From: Sarcocystis neurona
Lineage: Eukaryota; Apicomplexa; Conoidasida; Eucoccidiorida; Sarcocystidae
DNA: 64,000 nt
Direction of reading: 5' to 3'
Assembly (NCBI GenBank): GCA_000727475.1
Contig: KL647308.1
Coordinates: forward strand, 124,001-188,000
The notes beneath the pieces were generated by a model. The model saw only the letters and a list, made by a program, of their open reading frames with translations. It was not told where the DNA came from and searched no databases. The position numbers and the translations under genes were made by a program. Below, piece by piece: positions 26,301-36,560 of the stretch (its first letter is position 1; each line of letters opens with the position of its first letter).

Positions 26301-28832
26301 CACCCCTGCTACTGCTGCTGCTGCTCAATCTGCAGCTGCTAGGGGAGAAAAAGAAGGGCTGTCTCTCACCACAAGGCCGTCTCTCTCCGTCCTGCACTTC
26401 GCAGCTTCCTATTGAGACGTACGCACCACCTAATACGTCTGTGTGTGTACTCAAAAATAAGAGAAGAAACGTGTCGGTCCGGATGAGAGAGGGACCGCAA
26501 CAGCGTATGTCCATGCACATACATATATGTGCTTGTGTATATTGCTACAGACAGACGAAAGACACAGAGCGACATACGAACATCCATACACAGACATTTA
26601 TGTACGCATGTTCATAGACGCAGAGACATACACGTGTGTCTGCACGTACAAAAACCAGGAGAGAAACGTGACGAGCAGCGCAGTTCGGTTCCCTGTGCTG
26701 CAGCAGCTGATGCCGCAGAGACCAGGCGCATGAGGTGGTGTTGCTGTTTTTGCTGCTGCTGTTGTCCCTCGATTCCACGCTGCGTCGTCTTCTCTTGAGA
26801 ATGGAAAAGAAACTTCTCCCTCCTCCACACGCAGCCGCTGTCACCGACCTAATGCGTGCACATACATATATATATACAGCTATAACCATATACATATATG
26901 TGCGTTGACACCTATGTAAAACAGCCACCCTACCTGTGACGACTCCCACGTATCGAGAGCAAGGCACAGAGAGACACGCACACAAGCATATTATGTATGT
27001 GTAGGGAAGAAAATTCTACTGGATACGTCCACGTACCAGGAGAGACATACAACGTGAGGTGTAGTAACGTAGAAGAGGCAAAGCATATTAACAACGAGAT
27101 GTACGCACGTATATATTGCCGCTCTACAACCCAGGAAGGCTGGGTCGCAGAAATGCAAGTGGAATCCAGCTCAACGCATGAAGCAGTGTACACGCGTACA
27201 CATACAGGCACACACGCACAGGATCACCTACATATATACCTATATGCATGCGTGGATGTTTGTGTGTGTATAATACACATGGCAGAAAGAGGGAGAACGG
27301 CTAGAGACAGGTAGAAAGGACGAGATATCCACGACGTCCCTCTGCGGTGACTTGGTGGCCCTCAGCGGAAATTTGAATCCACGCGCGGAGAGACAAACGA
27401 GGAGTGAAAAGGCATGTGCATGTCTGTATATAATATACAAATATACTTATGTACCTATGTACACAGGTGCGACGATATGCCAGTGCAAGGACAGCGGCGG
27501 CTCACCGCATGCCACGAGCTACGCATACATACCCATGCGCAAGAGAAGAGAGGGCAAGAAAAGGCAACAGAAAACGCAGCAGGGCCACTGCCGCCGACGA
27601 ACTGCTGCCGCAGCAAACGTCTCGGGAGGAAGGCAATAAATCGGTGACAGCCGCGAGCGTGAATTTAAGTCGCAGCTGGGATGGCATGCGAGTCAACAGG
27701 ATGCAGCAGCACCAGCAGCAGTCTCTAAGAACAGCAGGCGGGGAGTGTACACGGGAAGGACGCCCGTGCAAACAAAACTGACGCACACTTATACGTAGAA
27801 GCAATCCTATACCCACCCGTATAAGGCCACATGTTCGATTTTGTGCGTGTGTACATATTTTACATATCTGCCTATACATACGTGTACGAGGAAAAAGACA
27901 CGAGGTGAGACGCACGGTGCTGCGGCAAGAACAGCAGCCGCGTCCTCCTTTCACATTCGCTCATACGGACGGCATCAGCAGAGCCCGTGCAGCAGTTGCT
28001 GCTGCTGCAGACTTTCTTTTGCCCGGAAAAACGGATATGAAGTACAGGGAAGGGAAGAGAAACGGATGAATGGGAGCGTAGAGGAAGAAGACGGGAAGTA
28101 AAGAAAACCAAGTCGCGACTTCTCCTCTTCTCCCACTGCTGTTTCAGACACTGCGTCTCAGTTCTGCCGCTGCTGATGCTGCTGTTGCTGATGCTGCTGT
28201 TGCTGATGCTGCTGTTGCTGATGCTGCTGCTGCTGATGCTGCTGCTGCTGATGCTGCTGCTGCTGATGCTGCACGCGTTGCCTCTGCCACGTGAATGCTC
28301 AAGGATCTCGTCTTTCTTCGAAAACCACCCCACATCAAGGATAACGCAGCAGCAGCAGCAACGTCTGCTTCTTCCCCAACGGCAGCAACAGTCGCGGCGC
28401 TTGTCTTCCTCGTTGTCAGCGAGACCAGCAGTTCTACTCTTCCTACTTCAGCGGCAGTTAATTTTTCCTTCTCTGCAGTCAGGCAGCGACGGATTTACTC
28501 TTCCCACAGCAGCCGGAGCGTCGCGTGATGTGTTCTCTGTCGCATCAGCTGCAGCAGCCGCGACTGCGACAGTAGCGTCTGCTTTCAAACTGGGTTGTGT
28601 CTTCCGCGCATGCGCTCGGCCACGCGCATTCCTCGGCAGTTCCTAAAAGGCCCGCTCTTTAGAAAGTAAAAAAGAGAAACAGTTCCACGCTTTTGTTCTG
28701 CTACAAGTTTTTCTTAACATAGAGACATTAACTTCGTCCCTCAGTCTGACAACAGAGATGTATATCTGTACGAAGAGATACACCTTGTATTACACTTTCT
28801 TCAACTAAAACCACGTGCCGAGAATTTCTGTG
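20347..28832. other. CTG-rich segment, no gene named
   Basis: 8.5 kb of GC-richer DNA with CTG triplets on the plus strand (notably 23440-23530, 24010-24120, 24530-24640, 25120, 25860, 26300, 26730-26765). Long frames such as 23467-24498 (+) are Leu/Cys/Ala runs read off the triplets. Frames at 20942-21232 (-), 21800-22030 (+) and 22436-22768 (+) are more protein-like (the last contains FFEKDRCSSCTHVPKT), but both strands stay open and no splice-bounded exon could be fixed. Genes may well be present. Confidence 0.45.
28163..28275. repeat. 15-bp tandem repeat (ATGCTGCTGTTGCTG)n
   Basis: ATG recurs every 15 bases at 28176, 28191, 28206, 28221, 28236, 28251 and 28266. The first three units carry GTT, the last three GCT. 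A multiple of three, it stays open in several frames: ADAAV/ADAAA on plus, ASAAA or SISSS or HQQQQ on minus. The minus frame (28144-28338) begins MWGGFRRKTR and is the one with an ATG. Confidence 0.9.
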
Positions 28833-29103
28833 CTATTTCAGATTTGCAGTGTGTGTCGCTGCCTTTTTCTTGAGCCCTTCCTCTCTTCCCTTGCTGTTAA
28901 CGCCGCTTATTCGTTGCCCCTTCTTTCCAGGTGGAAGCAGCGCGTGGACAGGAGCCTGCGCACGCAACCACTGATGTCGCTTTTCTATCTTCCACCCCCT
29001 CTGTGCGGAGGCAGCCGTACCAGCAGCAGGAGCCTCTCGTGCAGCTTCTTCACTCTTCGTCTTTCGGTCTCTTGGCGCAGTCACGTTAAAAAAGCAGCTA
29101 ATT
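28833..29103 (-). CDS. Candidate terminal exon, basic C-terminus
   Basis: The acceptor ccctttgtag precedes 29103, with strongly pyrimidine-rich sequence upstream (29110-29250 read in reverse). The frame continues 89 codons to TAG at 28835-28833: APRDRKTKSEEAAREAPAAG, then WKIEKRHQWLRAQAPVHALL and a Lys/Gly-rich end. The composition is that of a real protein, and its Ala run is short. Upstream exons would lie at higher coordinates. Product not recognised. Confidence 0.42.
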
Positions 29104-30633
29104 CTACAAAGGGCAGTGTGCGCAGATAATGAGCGAAGAGAAGGAAAAGGAGGAGGCGAAGGAAAAGTCCGGGGGAGGAACAAAAGATGACGTGGCACAG
29201 GGACGGGCAGAAAAAAGACGAAGACACGGGGACACACAAGATGGAAGTGCAACTCAACGAAAGGGAAAGAGGAGCTGCTGTTGAGGAGAAGCGCTGATAA
29301 CCGAAGCTGCAGAAACACAAAAGCACGCCCTGGCTGCTTCGAGCGGTTTCGGTAAATGTCCTGTTGCGCGATGTACGTACACCCAGAAAAACACGAGCGT
29401 GGGAAGAGAGAGGTACGCAAGGGGAGTGTAAAAACTGGAGATCGACGCAGAGAGAGAGGCAAAGCCAGAAGGGAAGGAGGAAAAAGATGAGCGACGACGA
29501 GGAAAAGAACGAGAAGCGGACGGACCGCGGACGACGAGGGAAAAGACGAGGGGGGAGGACAGCAGGGAAGCCAAAACAGAGAGAGAGGTCAGGTACGACG
29601 AAGAGACGCGGAAGACGATTATTTCAAGAGCAGAAAAAAGAAAGAGATGGAGAAACCACAAGGCCGTTCCCCTGAATTCCGTGGTGGTACGGCAAGAGAA
29701 AGGCAGCACTCACAAGTGGAGCAGCAGCAGGAGAATAAGTCGACGGCGCAGCAGTACATTCGAGATACCCAGCAGTCTGAAGTGCCGCAGCTCACGTGCA
29801 GCTCCGGATCTTCTACAGCAGAAGCACGCAGCTGTGTCCACGTCTTGGGGCGACTGTACTGTAGGATCGTACGGATATACAAAGAGACAGCGTAACTACA
29901 CGCAGGTAAGAACAGTGTCGCCAACGAGCCCCCCGTCTGTCTAAGGGTCGGTACGTCTACCCACCTATCTTCCTTTCTTGACTTGTCACACAAAGCTATA
30001 CACACGCACCGTCAGACAGACATGTGGAGAGGAGAGGGGGAACCAAGTAAAGAGACATCGAAGGTCGCGTACACACAGATTTGGCGTACGTACAAAGTCC
30101 CCTGTAGACAAAGATAACAGATGTACACACTAAATCCCACACACGCACAGGACACTGGTTGCGACGTGTGCACGACACCCTGGTAACAAATACGTGTTCG
30201 CATAGGCTCGGTACATCTGCGTGGGAACCCGAATCCAAAATGATTTTCTGCGTGTCTATGTTACTGATGCAAATGCATGCACTTTGGACGTCGCACGCTC
30301 GTGGACAAACACCCGCACACTCGGAGACAGGCGTGCGACTACACACGACCACTCACAGTGGCACTTACAGAAGTGTAGTAGTAAGAGTGTGCGTATTCGG
30401 GAGCTCTCTACAAAAATTGTACGTGCATGCACGTGCGTGTACATGGAAAGAGCTACGTAGGCGTATGCGATAGGCACAGAGACACGGCAATACGTGCGCG
30501 TGTGTGACGCCGTAGATTTAGGAATTTGTGTTTCTCTTGAATGACGACGGGGAGGCGGCGACTGCTCCAGGAGTGTGCGAGTAAGTGCGGTGAATGACGG
30601 AAACGTGCGGCCCTGTGTTTGAAGACGCGTCGT
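29104..30633. other. Purine/pyrimidine-skewed stretch, possible small ORF
   Basis: 29110-29680 is purine-rich on the plus strand. An ATG at 29487 (aaaaagATGAGCGAC) opens 62 codons of highly charged sequence (MSDDEEKNEKRTDRGRRGKR...), ending TGA 29673-29675, with a possible donor gtacga inside it. The minus strand shows a 151-codon Ser/Leu-rich frame that is probably its shadow. 29900-30600 has no recognisable feature. Confidence 0.25.
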
Positions 30634-31572
30634 TTAATCGTCTAGCTCTGACGGTGCACCGGCGGGCACGCCATCGTCATTGTGAAAGCGCTCAGGCTGC
30701 AGCTGCTTCGCGCTGAAGGGGCCAAGTCGAAGTACATCCGATGGGGGACGGAATGACTGAGTGTACAGACACCCGAGGAACTGGAACAGCGCGGTGTACA
30801 GACACCCGACACATAAAGGCGGACCGCCACACAGAGCTTCAGAAACTTCGAGTGGGTGCGAGTGGACACCGGCGCATTCTGTAACATTCTTGCGTATACC
30901 TATCGAAACTGGCGCGGTCCCCCCCCGACAAAGACGAGCTCTCTTCACAGGTGTGCACTCTCTTAGTGCGGAAGACTGTGCTGAATCCAAACCAGACGGC
31001 GAGCACGCCGCAACACAAATAAGTAATCTGCAGTCGCCACCAGTCGACCGCAACAGGAGCTGCAGTAGCGAGACACCAATGACCGCTGCGGTAAGACGAG
31101 CGCCGATGGCCGAGCGGATGCGCCAAATGTAGCACACATATGAAAAAAAAGGTGGGAAGTCCTTGCGGAGTGAAGGGAACGAGAAGTGTCGTGAGCACGG
31201 TCTCCCGCTGCACAACAGAGGCAGCAGGAAGGCGGAAGAGGCCCTGGGGGACACCGAAGCACCGCGGAAGCAGCAGCAGCTGCAGCAGAACGAGGAGGAA
31301 CACCCGCAGCGCGGCACGAGTGAAGAACAGAACCTCGGCAGAAGACGGCACTGCGTGCAGTCAAGCCAAGCAGCAGATACGCCGAGCAATCGAGAGACGC
31401 CGCGGAGACGCTGTTGTTGTTGATTTCTTTTGCCGTGTCTTCGGGATCCTCCCCCGCTGGAGAGGCCACGCCGCACGGGGAGATACCAGACGGCAGTACG
31501 GACGCAAGCTCGCCCGCGGCGCTGCTGACGCCGGTGGTGCTCCTGTTCCCCGCTGCTGCTGCAACCTCTCAC
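30634..31572 (-). CDS. Candidate coding region, distal half convincing
   Basis: An open frame of over 300 codons ends at TAG 30636-30634. The C-terminal part (about 30634-31110) is protein-like: SALRECTPVKRARLCRGGTA, IGIRKNVTECAGVHSHPLEV, then GPFSAKQLQPERFHNDDG and the acidic end SELDD. The upstream part dissolves into Cys/Ser runs opposite CAG triplets. CLYTALFQFLGCLYTQ holds a small internal duplication from two copies of a GTGTACAGACACCCGA element. An antisense frame (30761-31132) is open too, so strand is uncertain. Product unknown. Confidence 0.3.
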   Translation of the reverse strand: MRGCSSSGEQEHHRRQQRRGRACVRTAVWYLPVRRGLSSGGGSRRHGKRNQQQQRLRGVSRLLGVSAAWLDCTQCRLLPRFCSSLVPRCGCSSSFCCSCCCFRGASVSPRASSAFLLPLLCSGRPCSRHFSFPSLRKDFPPFFSYVCYIWRIRSAIGARLTAAVIGVSLLQLLLRSTGGDCRLLICVAACSPSGLDSAQSSALRECTPVKRARLCRGGTAPVSIGIRKNVTECAGVHSHPLEVSEALCGGPPLCVGCLYTALFQFLGCLYTQSFRPPSDVLRLGPFSAKQLQPERFHNDDGVPAGAPSELDD

Positions 31573-33065
31573 ACATCAAGTTTCTGGAGTCGTTCAGAAA
31601 GGACAACGGAGAAAAAACTGGTACCGAAGAAGGGAAGAAAAAGAAAAGGAGAAAAAAGGCGACAGGACGGAGGTAAGGGAGCGAAGGCGCGGCTCGGCCG
31701 ATAAAATGGCTTGTTTCTTCGTAGTAGTGGTGGCAGAGAAACACCGATGCTTCGTGTTGTAAAGGCGGACTGGACATCTGCAGCAACAGCCGCTGCCGCT
31801 GCTTGAACCAGTGCGGAACAGATGCAGCGGTGGAGCAACAACAGCACGCCAGCAACAGCAACAGAACACGACGAGGACAACGGGGTCGCAGCAACAGCAG
31901 CAGACACTTGTAAGGGACGAGTGGAGCACTGTTTTCTTCTGCATTCGCTTCGGAAAGACCAGCAAAGGAAGCATTTCCCGCTGCTGCTGTTGCCGCTGGG
32001 CTTAGGCCGGTGAGGACGCCAGTCGCACGGAGAGGGGATGAAAACGGAAAGCAAGAACGCGCGCACCGCAGCAGGCGAATACGGAGAATAAGTAACAGCG
32101 ATGGAGACCTGCACGAGACGTCTTCACTGGAGGGCGAACGGCGGCGGCGACGAAAAACCACGAGAAAAAGAAAAAAGGAAAGTCGCACGCGGGGGCAGCA
32201 CAGCAACATCAGCTCAGGAGGAGCGCAGCAGTGGCAGCTGTAGCAAAAGCAGCGGTAGTGGGAGTATGTACAGTTGCAAGAGTAGACGACTAGCAACGGC
32301 GCAGGATGAGAAAAGAGCAGCAGCACAACACCATTAATAACAAACACCGCGCGAGTAGCACGGCGCTCGAAGATGAGAAGAAGAAGAAAGAGGAAACGGC
32401 CGCAGAGGAAGAGGACGAGATTGTGCGGAGGGATTTAGCTACAGCAGGAGCCACTAGTATGCGCAGGCGGAGGGCAACGGTTGCGCAACAGCCGCTACAC
32501 TACAGTAATAGGAAACGGGAACCAGCAGCAGCAACACGGCATCATCACGCAGGGGCAGCAGTATTAGCAGCACGAGCAACAACACCAGAACCTCATCAGA
32601 AGCCGCAGTAGCCGCAGCACCGCCGTAGCAGCACCACAGTTGCAAGAGAGCACGGTACCTCCAACAGGAGCAGAACACGGCACTGGTGTTGCAGCAGCAG
32701 CAGCAGCAGCAGCGGAGCAGCTGCAGCGGCAGGAACAGCCGCTACGGAATAGCAGGAACAGCAGCGCAGTAGGTAACAGCTGCACAGCAGCAGGGAGCTG
32801 CACAACAACGGAGCAGACGATGAGAACAGCACAGGGTCCAATAATAATATGAATCAGCTGCTGTAGCTGCAGGAAGAACGCGGTAGTATTTTCAGGCGCA
32901 CGCATAAAGGAATCCCTTCACAGGTATCCCGCCAGCAGTGGAAACCGACCACCAACAGCTGCTACTGCAGCATCACTCCACTAGAGCACCAGCAGCAAGC
33001 TGCTGCTGCACCTGCACAGCAAGAGCAAGAAGCACACAGACTGCAGCGCCAAGAGCAACTGCAAT
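31200..33065. repeat. CAG-rich block (plus-strand CAG/GCA/AGC)
   Basis: Discontinuous CAG/GCA triplets densest at 31260-31290, 31790-31900 and 32180-33065. All three plus-strand frames give Gln, Ala or Ser tracts and the minus strand Leu, Cys or Ala tracts, so ORFs here (for example 31361-32347, minus) cannot be judged from openness alone. Orientation is opposite to the 23-28.6 kb block. Confidence 0.75.
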
Positions 33066-33541
33066 AAAAAAGCACTAGCGCCACGGCGCACCAACTAGAA
33101 GAGCAGCAGCAGGTCAGCGGCACCAGGAACCAGAGGCACCCGAGGAGGGCAGCAGCTGAAAAGATTTTTTCCCGTAGTTGTTACAAGGAAGTCGCGCAAA
33201 GAAAAGCAGCAGCACGCGTGCCGTTGTTGGCAACGGCTGCGTTCGCAGCGAACATTGACCACCACAAGACTACAACAGAGATATGCTGGAAAAGGACTGT
33301 TATGCGTTGTGTGTTCATGTATATTACGCGTTACTGGATACTTCGTACATGTGCTTGTACGGGATATACCGTAAGCGCGGTCCAACAACGCAGGTACTCG
33401 AAACGTTAACAGACCTGCCACTCCACGCAGTGCATTTGTCTGGATGTCTGTCTTGCTGGTAACAGCAACTCCAATTGAACAGATGTCCACCAGGGGTATA
33501 TTTTTGATTTCTACACCTCCCTCCTCCCTTCCTCTTGTTGA

Positions 33542-33942
33542 GTGCTGCCCGCGCGAGTTGCTGAAGGCGACGGCAGTGCCACTGCTCTCCACGGGATGAA
33601 GGAAATTCTACACGCCGCTTTCGCAGCTGCTGGAAAAGCTCCACCAGCAACAGCGACTGCAGCTTCGTGCGCTGCAGCGCCTGTGGTAATACAATTTCTG
33701 ATGGAGCAGCCTGCTGCCGCATGCTTTTCTGTTGGCCCCTGTTTGCTGCTGCATATTTTTTTGTTGGTGCTATCGCTTGTGCTAGAGCGGTCCGTACTCC
33801 CGAGTCAGCAACAGCAGTACCAGATGGAGGATCACGTCGTGCTGCAGCCGCTGCTGTGCAACCTCCTCCAGTGATAGATGGTGGGCTGTTACAACCGGGC
33901 CGTGACAGCGTCTGAAGCTGGAGAATGTGGAGTTGCATCGTC
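33542..33942 (+). other. Coding-like Ala-rich segment, strand and frame uncertain
   Basis: Two overlapping plus frames read well. One holds HGMKEILHAAFAAAGKAPPA and runs to TGA near 33874. The other holds CSFVRCSACGNTISDGAACC, a hydrophobic MLFCWPLFAAAYFFVGAIAC segment and ends QPGRDSV at 33915. A 204-codon minus frame covers the same bases. At most one is real. The CxxC plus membrane segment would suit a small membrane protein, but nothing is recognised. Confidence 0.25.
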
Positions 33943-33965
33943 TGTTGCTGTGTCTTCAGTAGCAG

Positions 33966-34078
33966 AATCTCCAGCGATTAACCTTCCTGCTGCAGCAACT
34001 GAGGAAGCAGCTCGCTGGTCTTGCCCCTGATTTGTTTGGCAGAACGAATCTTCGTGCATCTTTCGCTAGACAGTAACC
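33966..34078 (+). CDS. Candidate terminal exon
   Basis: After ctgttgctgtgtcttcagtag the frame reads QNLQRLTFLLQQLRKQLAGL then APDLFGRTNLRASFARQ and TAA at 34076-34078. An amphipathic Leu/Gln/Arg helix is likely. A second frame over the first part (SVAESPAINLPAAATEEAAR) is also attractive, so the choice is tentative. It lies at the border between the CAG block and a repeat-poor segment. Confidence 0.3.
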
Positions 34079-36300
34079 GTGTATCACGAGCGGGGGCTAC
34101 AGGATCTGCAGTTGCTGCTGTAGCGGCGGCTAGGATGCGAGACTGCGACCGGTGAAACGGCAGGCTGCACTAGGACAAGGCAAAAAAGCGATGCGAATAA
34201 AGCGGACCCACATAGGGCAGCTGCGTAGCGACCATGCAAGGATACCTGCAAACACGCTACGACAACCACGGGAGGAGACGATGCTTAAAAGAGCCACTCT
34301 TCCTACAATGACAGTAATAGTGGGCTGATGACTTTTTATTTAAGACTTCTGTGGATAGCTCTTCCAGTTGCGGCATACTACTCGGCGCGTGGATAGTTCC
34401 TGACGTTGGCGCATGTAGGGATGGTTGTTTACATATGGATATACATGTGAGAATACGTAAACGTAACGTTTCGGTGCAGTTACACGTCAGCACCGTAAAA
34501 GGGAGCTACGTTCCTGAAGGTTCACTGGCCGCAGACAAGGTAGCAAAACGCACGATAACGTAAGCGCAGTTGATGATTTTTGAGAGCTTCCTCGAGCTGC
34601 TGTGCGGAGACACTGCATCAAGACGAACAATCGAAGTAAGCGTGCGTTTGAACTTTCCGCATCTGCATACGAAGAGACGGCAGCGGCAAAAGTAAAGTCC
34701 TCCCAGACTTCCGGCAGCTGCACTCACGTCAAAATGGGAACCACGCATGAAGATTCTAGCGCGAAATTCTCAAAAAGGAGTGGCTTAGCTGCAGTGTAGA
34801 ACCGACAATCCTGCTGAAAAACACTTTTGCCACAGTATTGACAACGGCGGTCCTCCAAATGCATACAAGCTGCGACAGACGCTGTAATAAAAAAAACTCA
34901 GATGCCCACACAATCATGGTAGCACAGATTTCAGATATATACACCTGCTTCCAGGAATGTAAATCCGCTTAAAGAGGAGAGAACCGGCAGAACTTTCCTT
35001 CACCACCTAAACAGATGCAGTCGCAAGAGGCGAACGGGAACTGCCGAGCACGAGCCGTTGATGCATCCAGCAACGTCACCTTCGATAAAGCAAAGCTTTC
35101 AACATGGTCTGGTTGGTACAGACACGATACTAGAATTTTCATGCAACTACATTTGCTGCAGTCGACGAAATACAGCGTTTACACGTATACTACTAGTGAA
35201 AGGGAGAGTTCCGGAATTATTCCACTTCTGTAGTAGTGAAAACAGAGATTTTTCTGAAGGCACAGCGGATGCGCCCAAAACTCGCTGCGGTGGTGGCACG
35301 AATACGGGTAAAATTCTGCTGGATGTACGTGCTGCAGTCAGTCGTAGACATGACCAGTGTCCAAGCAGTCGCCTCAGTCACTCGTTTCAGAGAAGCTTGT
35401 TGAGATCACATTAACAATTGCAGCCTGTCGAAAACGTGTGCTGTTGTCTACGTGCTTATACTGGCGCTTCAGCTACTCACGTTAGAGAAGCATTTTAAGA
35501 TTAAGATTGAACGAACTGTTGAAGTCGCAGCAGATGCGACCGGAGAAGAGGTACGTGCTCCGGAGCTTTTAGCAAAGAAACGCTCTTCCTGCAGTTATCA
35601 GGGCATCCGTACAAAGTGTAGAGAAGTGCTGAGAAAGGAAGACACGAAAGGCTCAAAAGTGTATGTCGATATATGAACAAAAGCATCTGTATGCGTGTAT
35701 ACGTGTCCCCGTCACACCTCAGATTCGCACAGTAGTCGTGAGAAGGACCCTTCAAAAAAATCTACCACATTAACAAAACGGAAGATTCTTCCAAAGAACT
35801 CTCAGGGCCGCAGTCACACTAGTAATAGAAACTTCATTAGAGCAATTCTCCTGCTACAAACGAAGACTACAGCAGCACCGGTAACAGAGGAAACAGGTTG
35901 TTCAGCGCTTCTCCGAAGTATGCGTGTCGGGCGGAAGACCTAAAGCGTCGTTTAACGTATCCAGGGAATAACAGTTATAATGATGATTGCAAGTGTATAG
36001 CTGCTTACTCTACAGGCGCACCCTTGCGCGAGAGGCAGTCAACGTACATGGTTACGGAATGGTAGCTCAAGTGGTGTAAATATTTACCCCTGTCAGAGAT
36101 TTATTGAAGCGGCACCTTGAGCAAAGATATCTACATCGTACCTTCACCAAAGTAGAAGGGAGACAACACTGATTGTCTACAAACAGAATTCAGCGGCAGT
36201 CAAAAATCTTTGAGTAGAACTTTTATCTACGAATTCGTCAAGCAGCAACTGTTAAGCGGAAGAAAGGATGGATGTAGGTAGACAAATATAGAGGGAGACG
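34079..36300 (+). other. Repeat-poor segment with coding-like fragments
   Basis: Apart from the exon listed at 35424, plus frames look protein-like at 34602-34799 (SKRAFELSASAYEETAAAKV) and 35058-35414 (LFHFCSSENRDFSEGTADAP). In-frame stops separate them. No family is recognised, and decayed mobile-element sequence is possible given the fragment at 36309. Confidence 0.3.
35424..35550 (+). CDS. Candidate internal exon with membrane-like segment
   Basis: Bounded by acceptor acaattgcag and donor gtacgt, with phase 2 in and phase 0 out (42 codons). It reads LSKTCAVVYVLILALQLLTL (hydrophobic, possibly membrane-spanning) then EKHFKIKIERTVEVAADATG and EE. Splice signals and composition agree, but there is no neighbouring exon to confirm it and no homology is recognised. 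Confidence 0.33.
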
Positions 36301-36308
36301 GACATGGC

Positions 36309-36560
36309 GTGCCGACGTGTGTGCCTAAGACTGTGCAAAGTGTATATGGGTTTAGTTTTCTTGTGGGTAGGTCCACTTCTTTATACATACCTACACATTC
36401 TTGTACGTATTCATACGTTCGCAGATACATCGCAGACCTGTGTATGGATATCGCAGAAGTCAATACTACATTACGTAAAAGCACGCATCTCTCAAGAAAC
36501 TCTGGCTCCAAGATACGAAGGGAATTCTCTCCTCACCAGAGAGTACCTTGTAAACGGAAG
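36309..36560 (+). pseudogene. Possible reverse-transcriptase connection remnant
   Basis: One plus frame reads VPTCVPKTVQSVYGFSFLVG and, 16 residues on, YVRRYIADLCMDIAEVNTTL. Ty3/gypsy pol has a conserved stretch of the form WPxPxxxKxVxSFLGL..YYRRFIxxFxxIAxPL between the reverse transcriptase and RNase H; order and key residues fit loosely, with a 15-residue TA-rich insertion between. No catalytic YxDD could be placed with confidence (a YNDD at 35976-35987 is out of context). It is short and unverified. Confidence 0.25.

Noticed and set aside
31361..32347. 328-codon minus-strand ORF
   Set aside because: Cys/Ser/Leu shadow opposite CAG triplets; no acceptor-bounded, well-composed portion was identified.
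35976..35987. YNDD as a reverse-transcriptase catalytic box
   Set aside because: Only four residues match; the flanks lack the usual hydrophobic context and no adjoining RT motifs could be placed.
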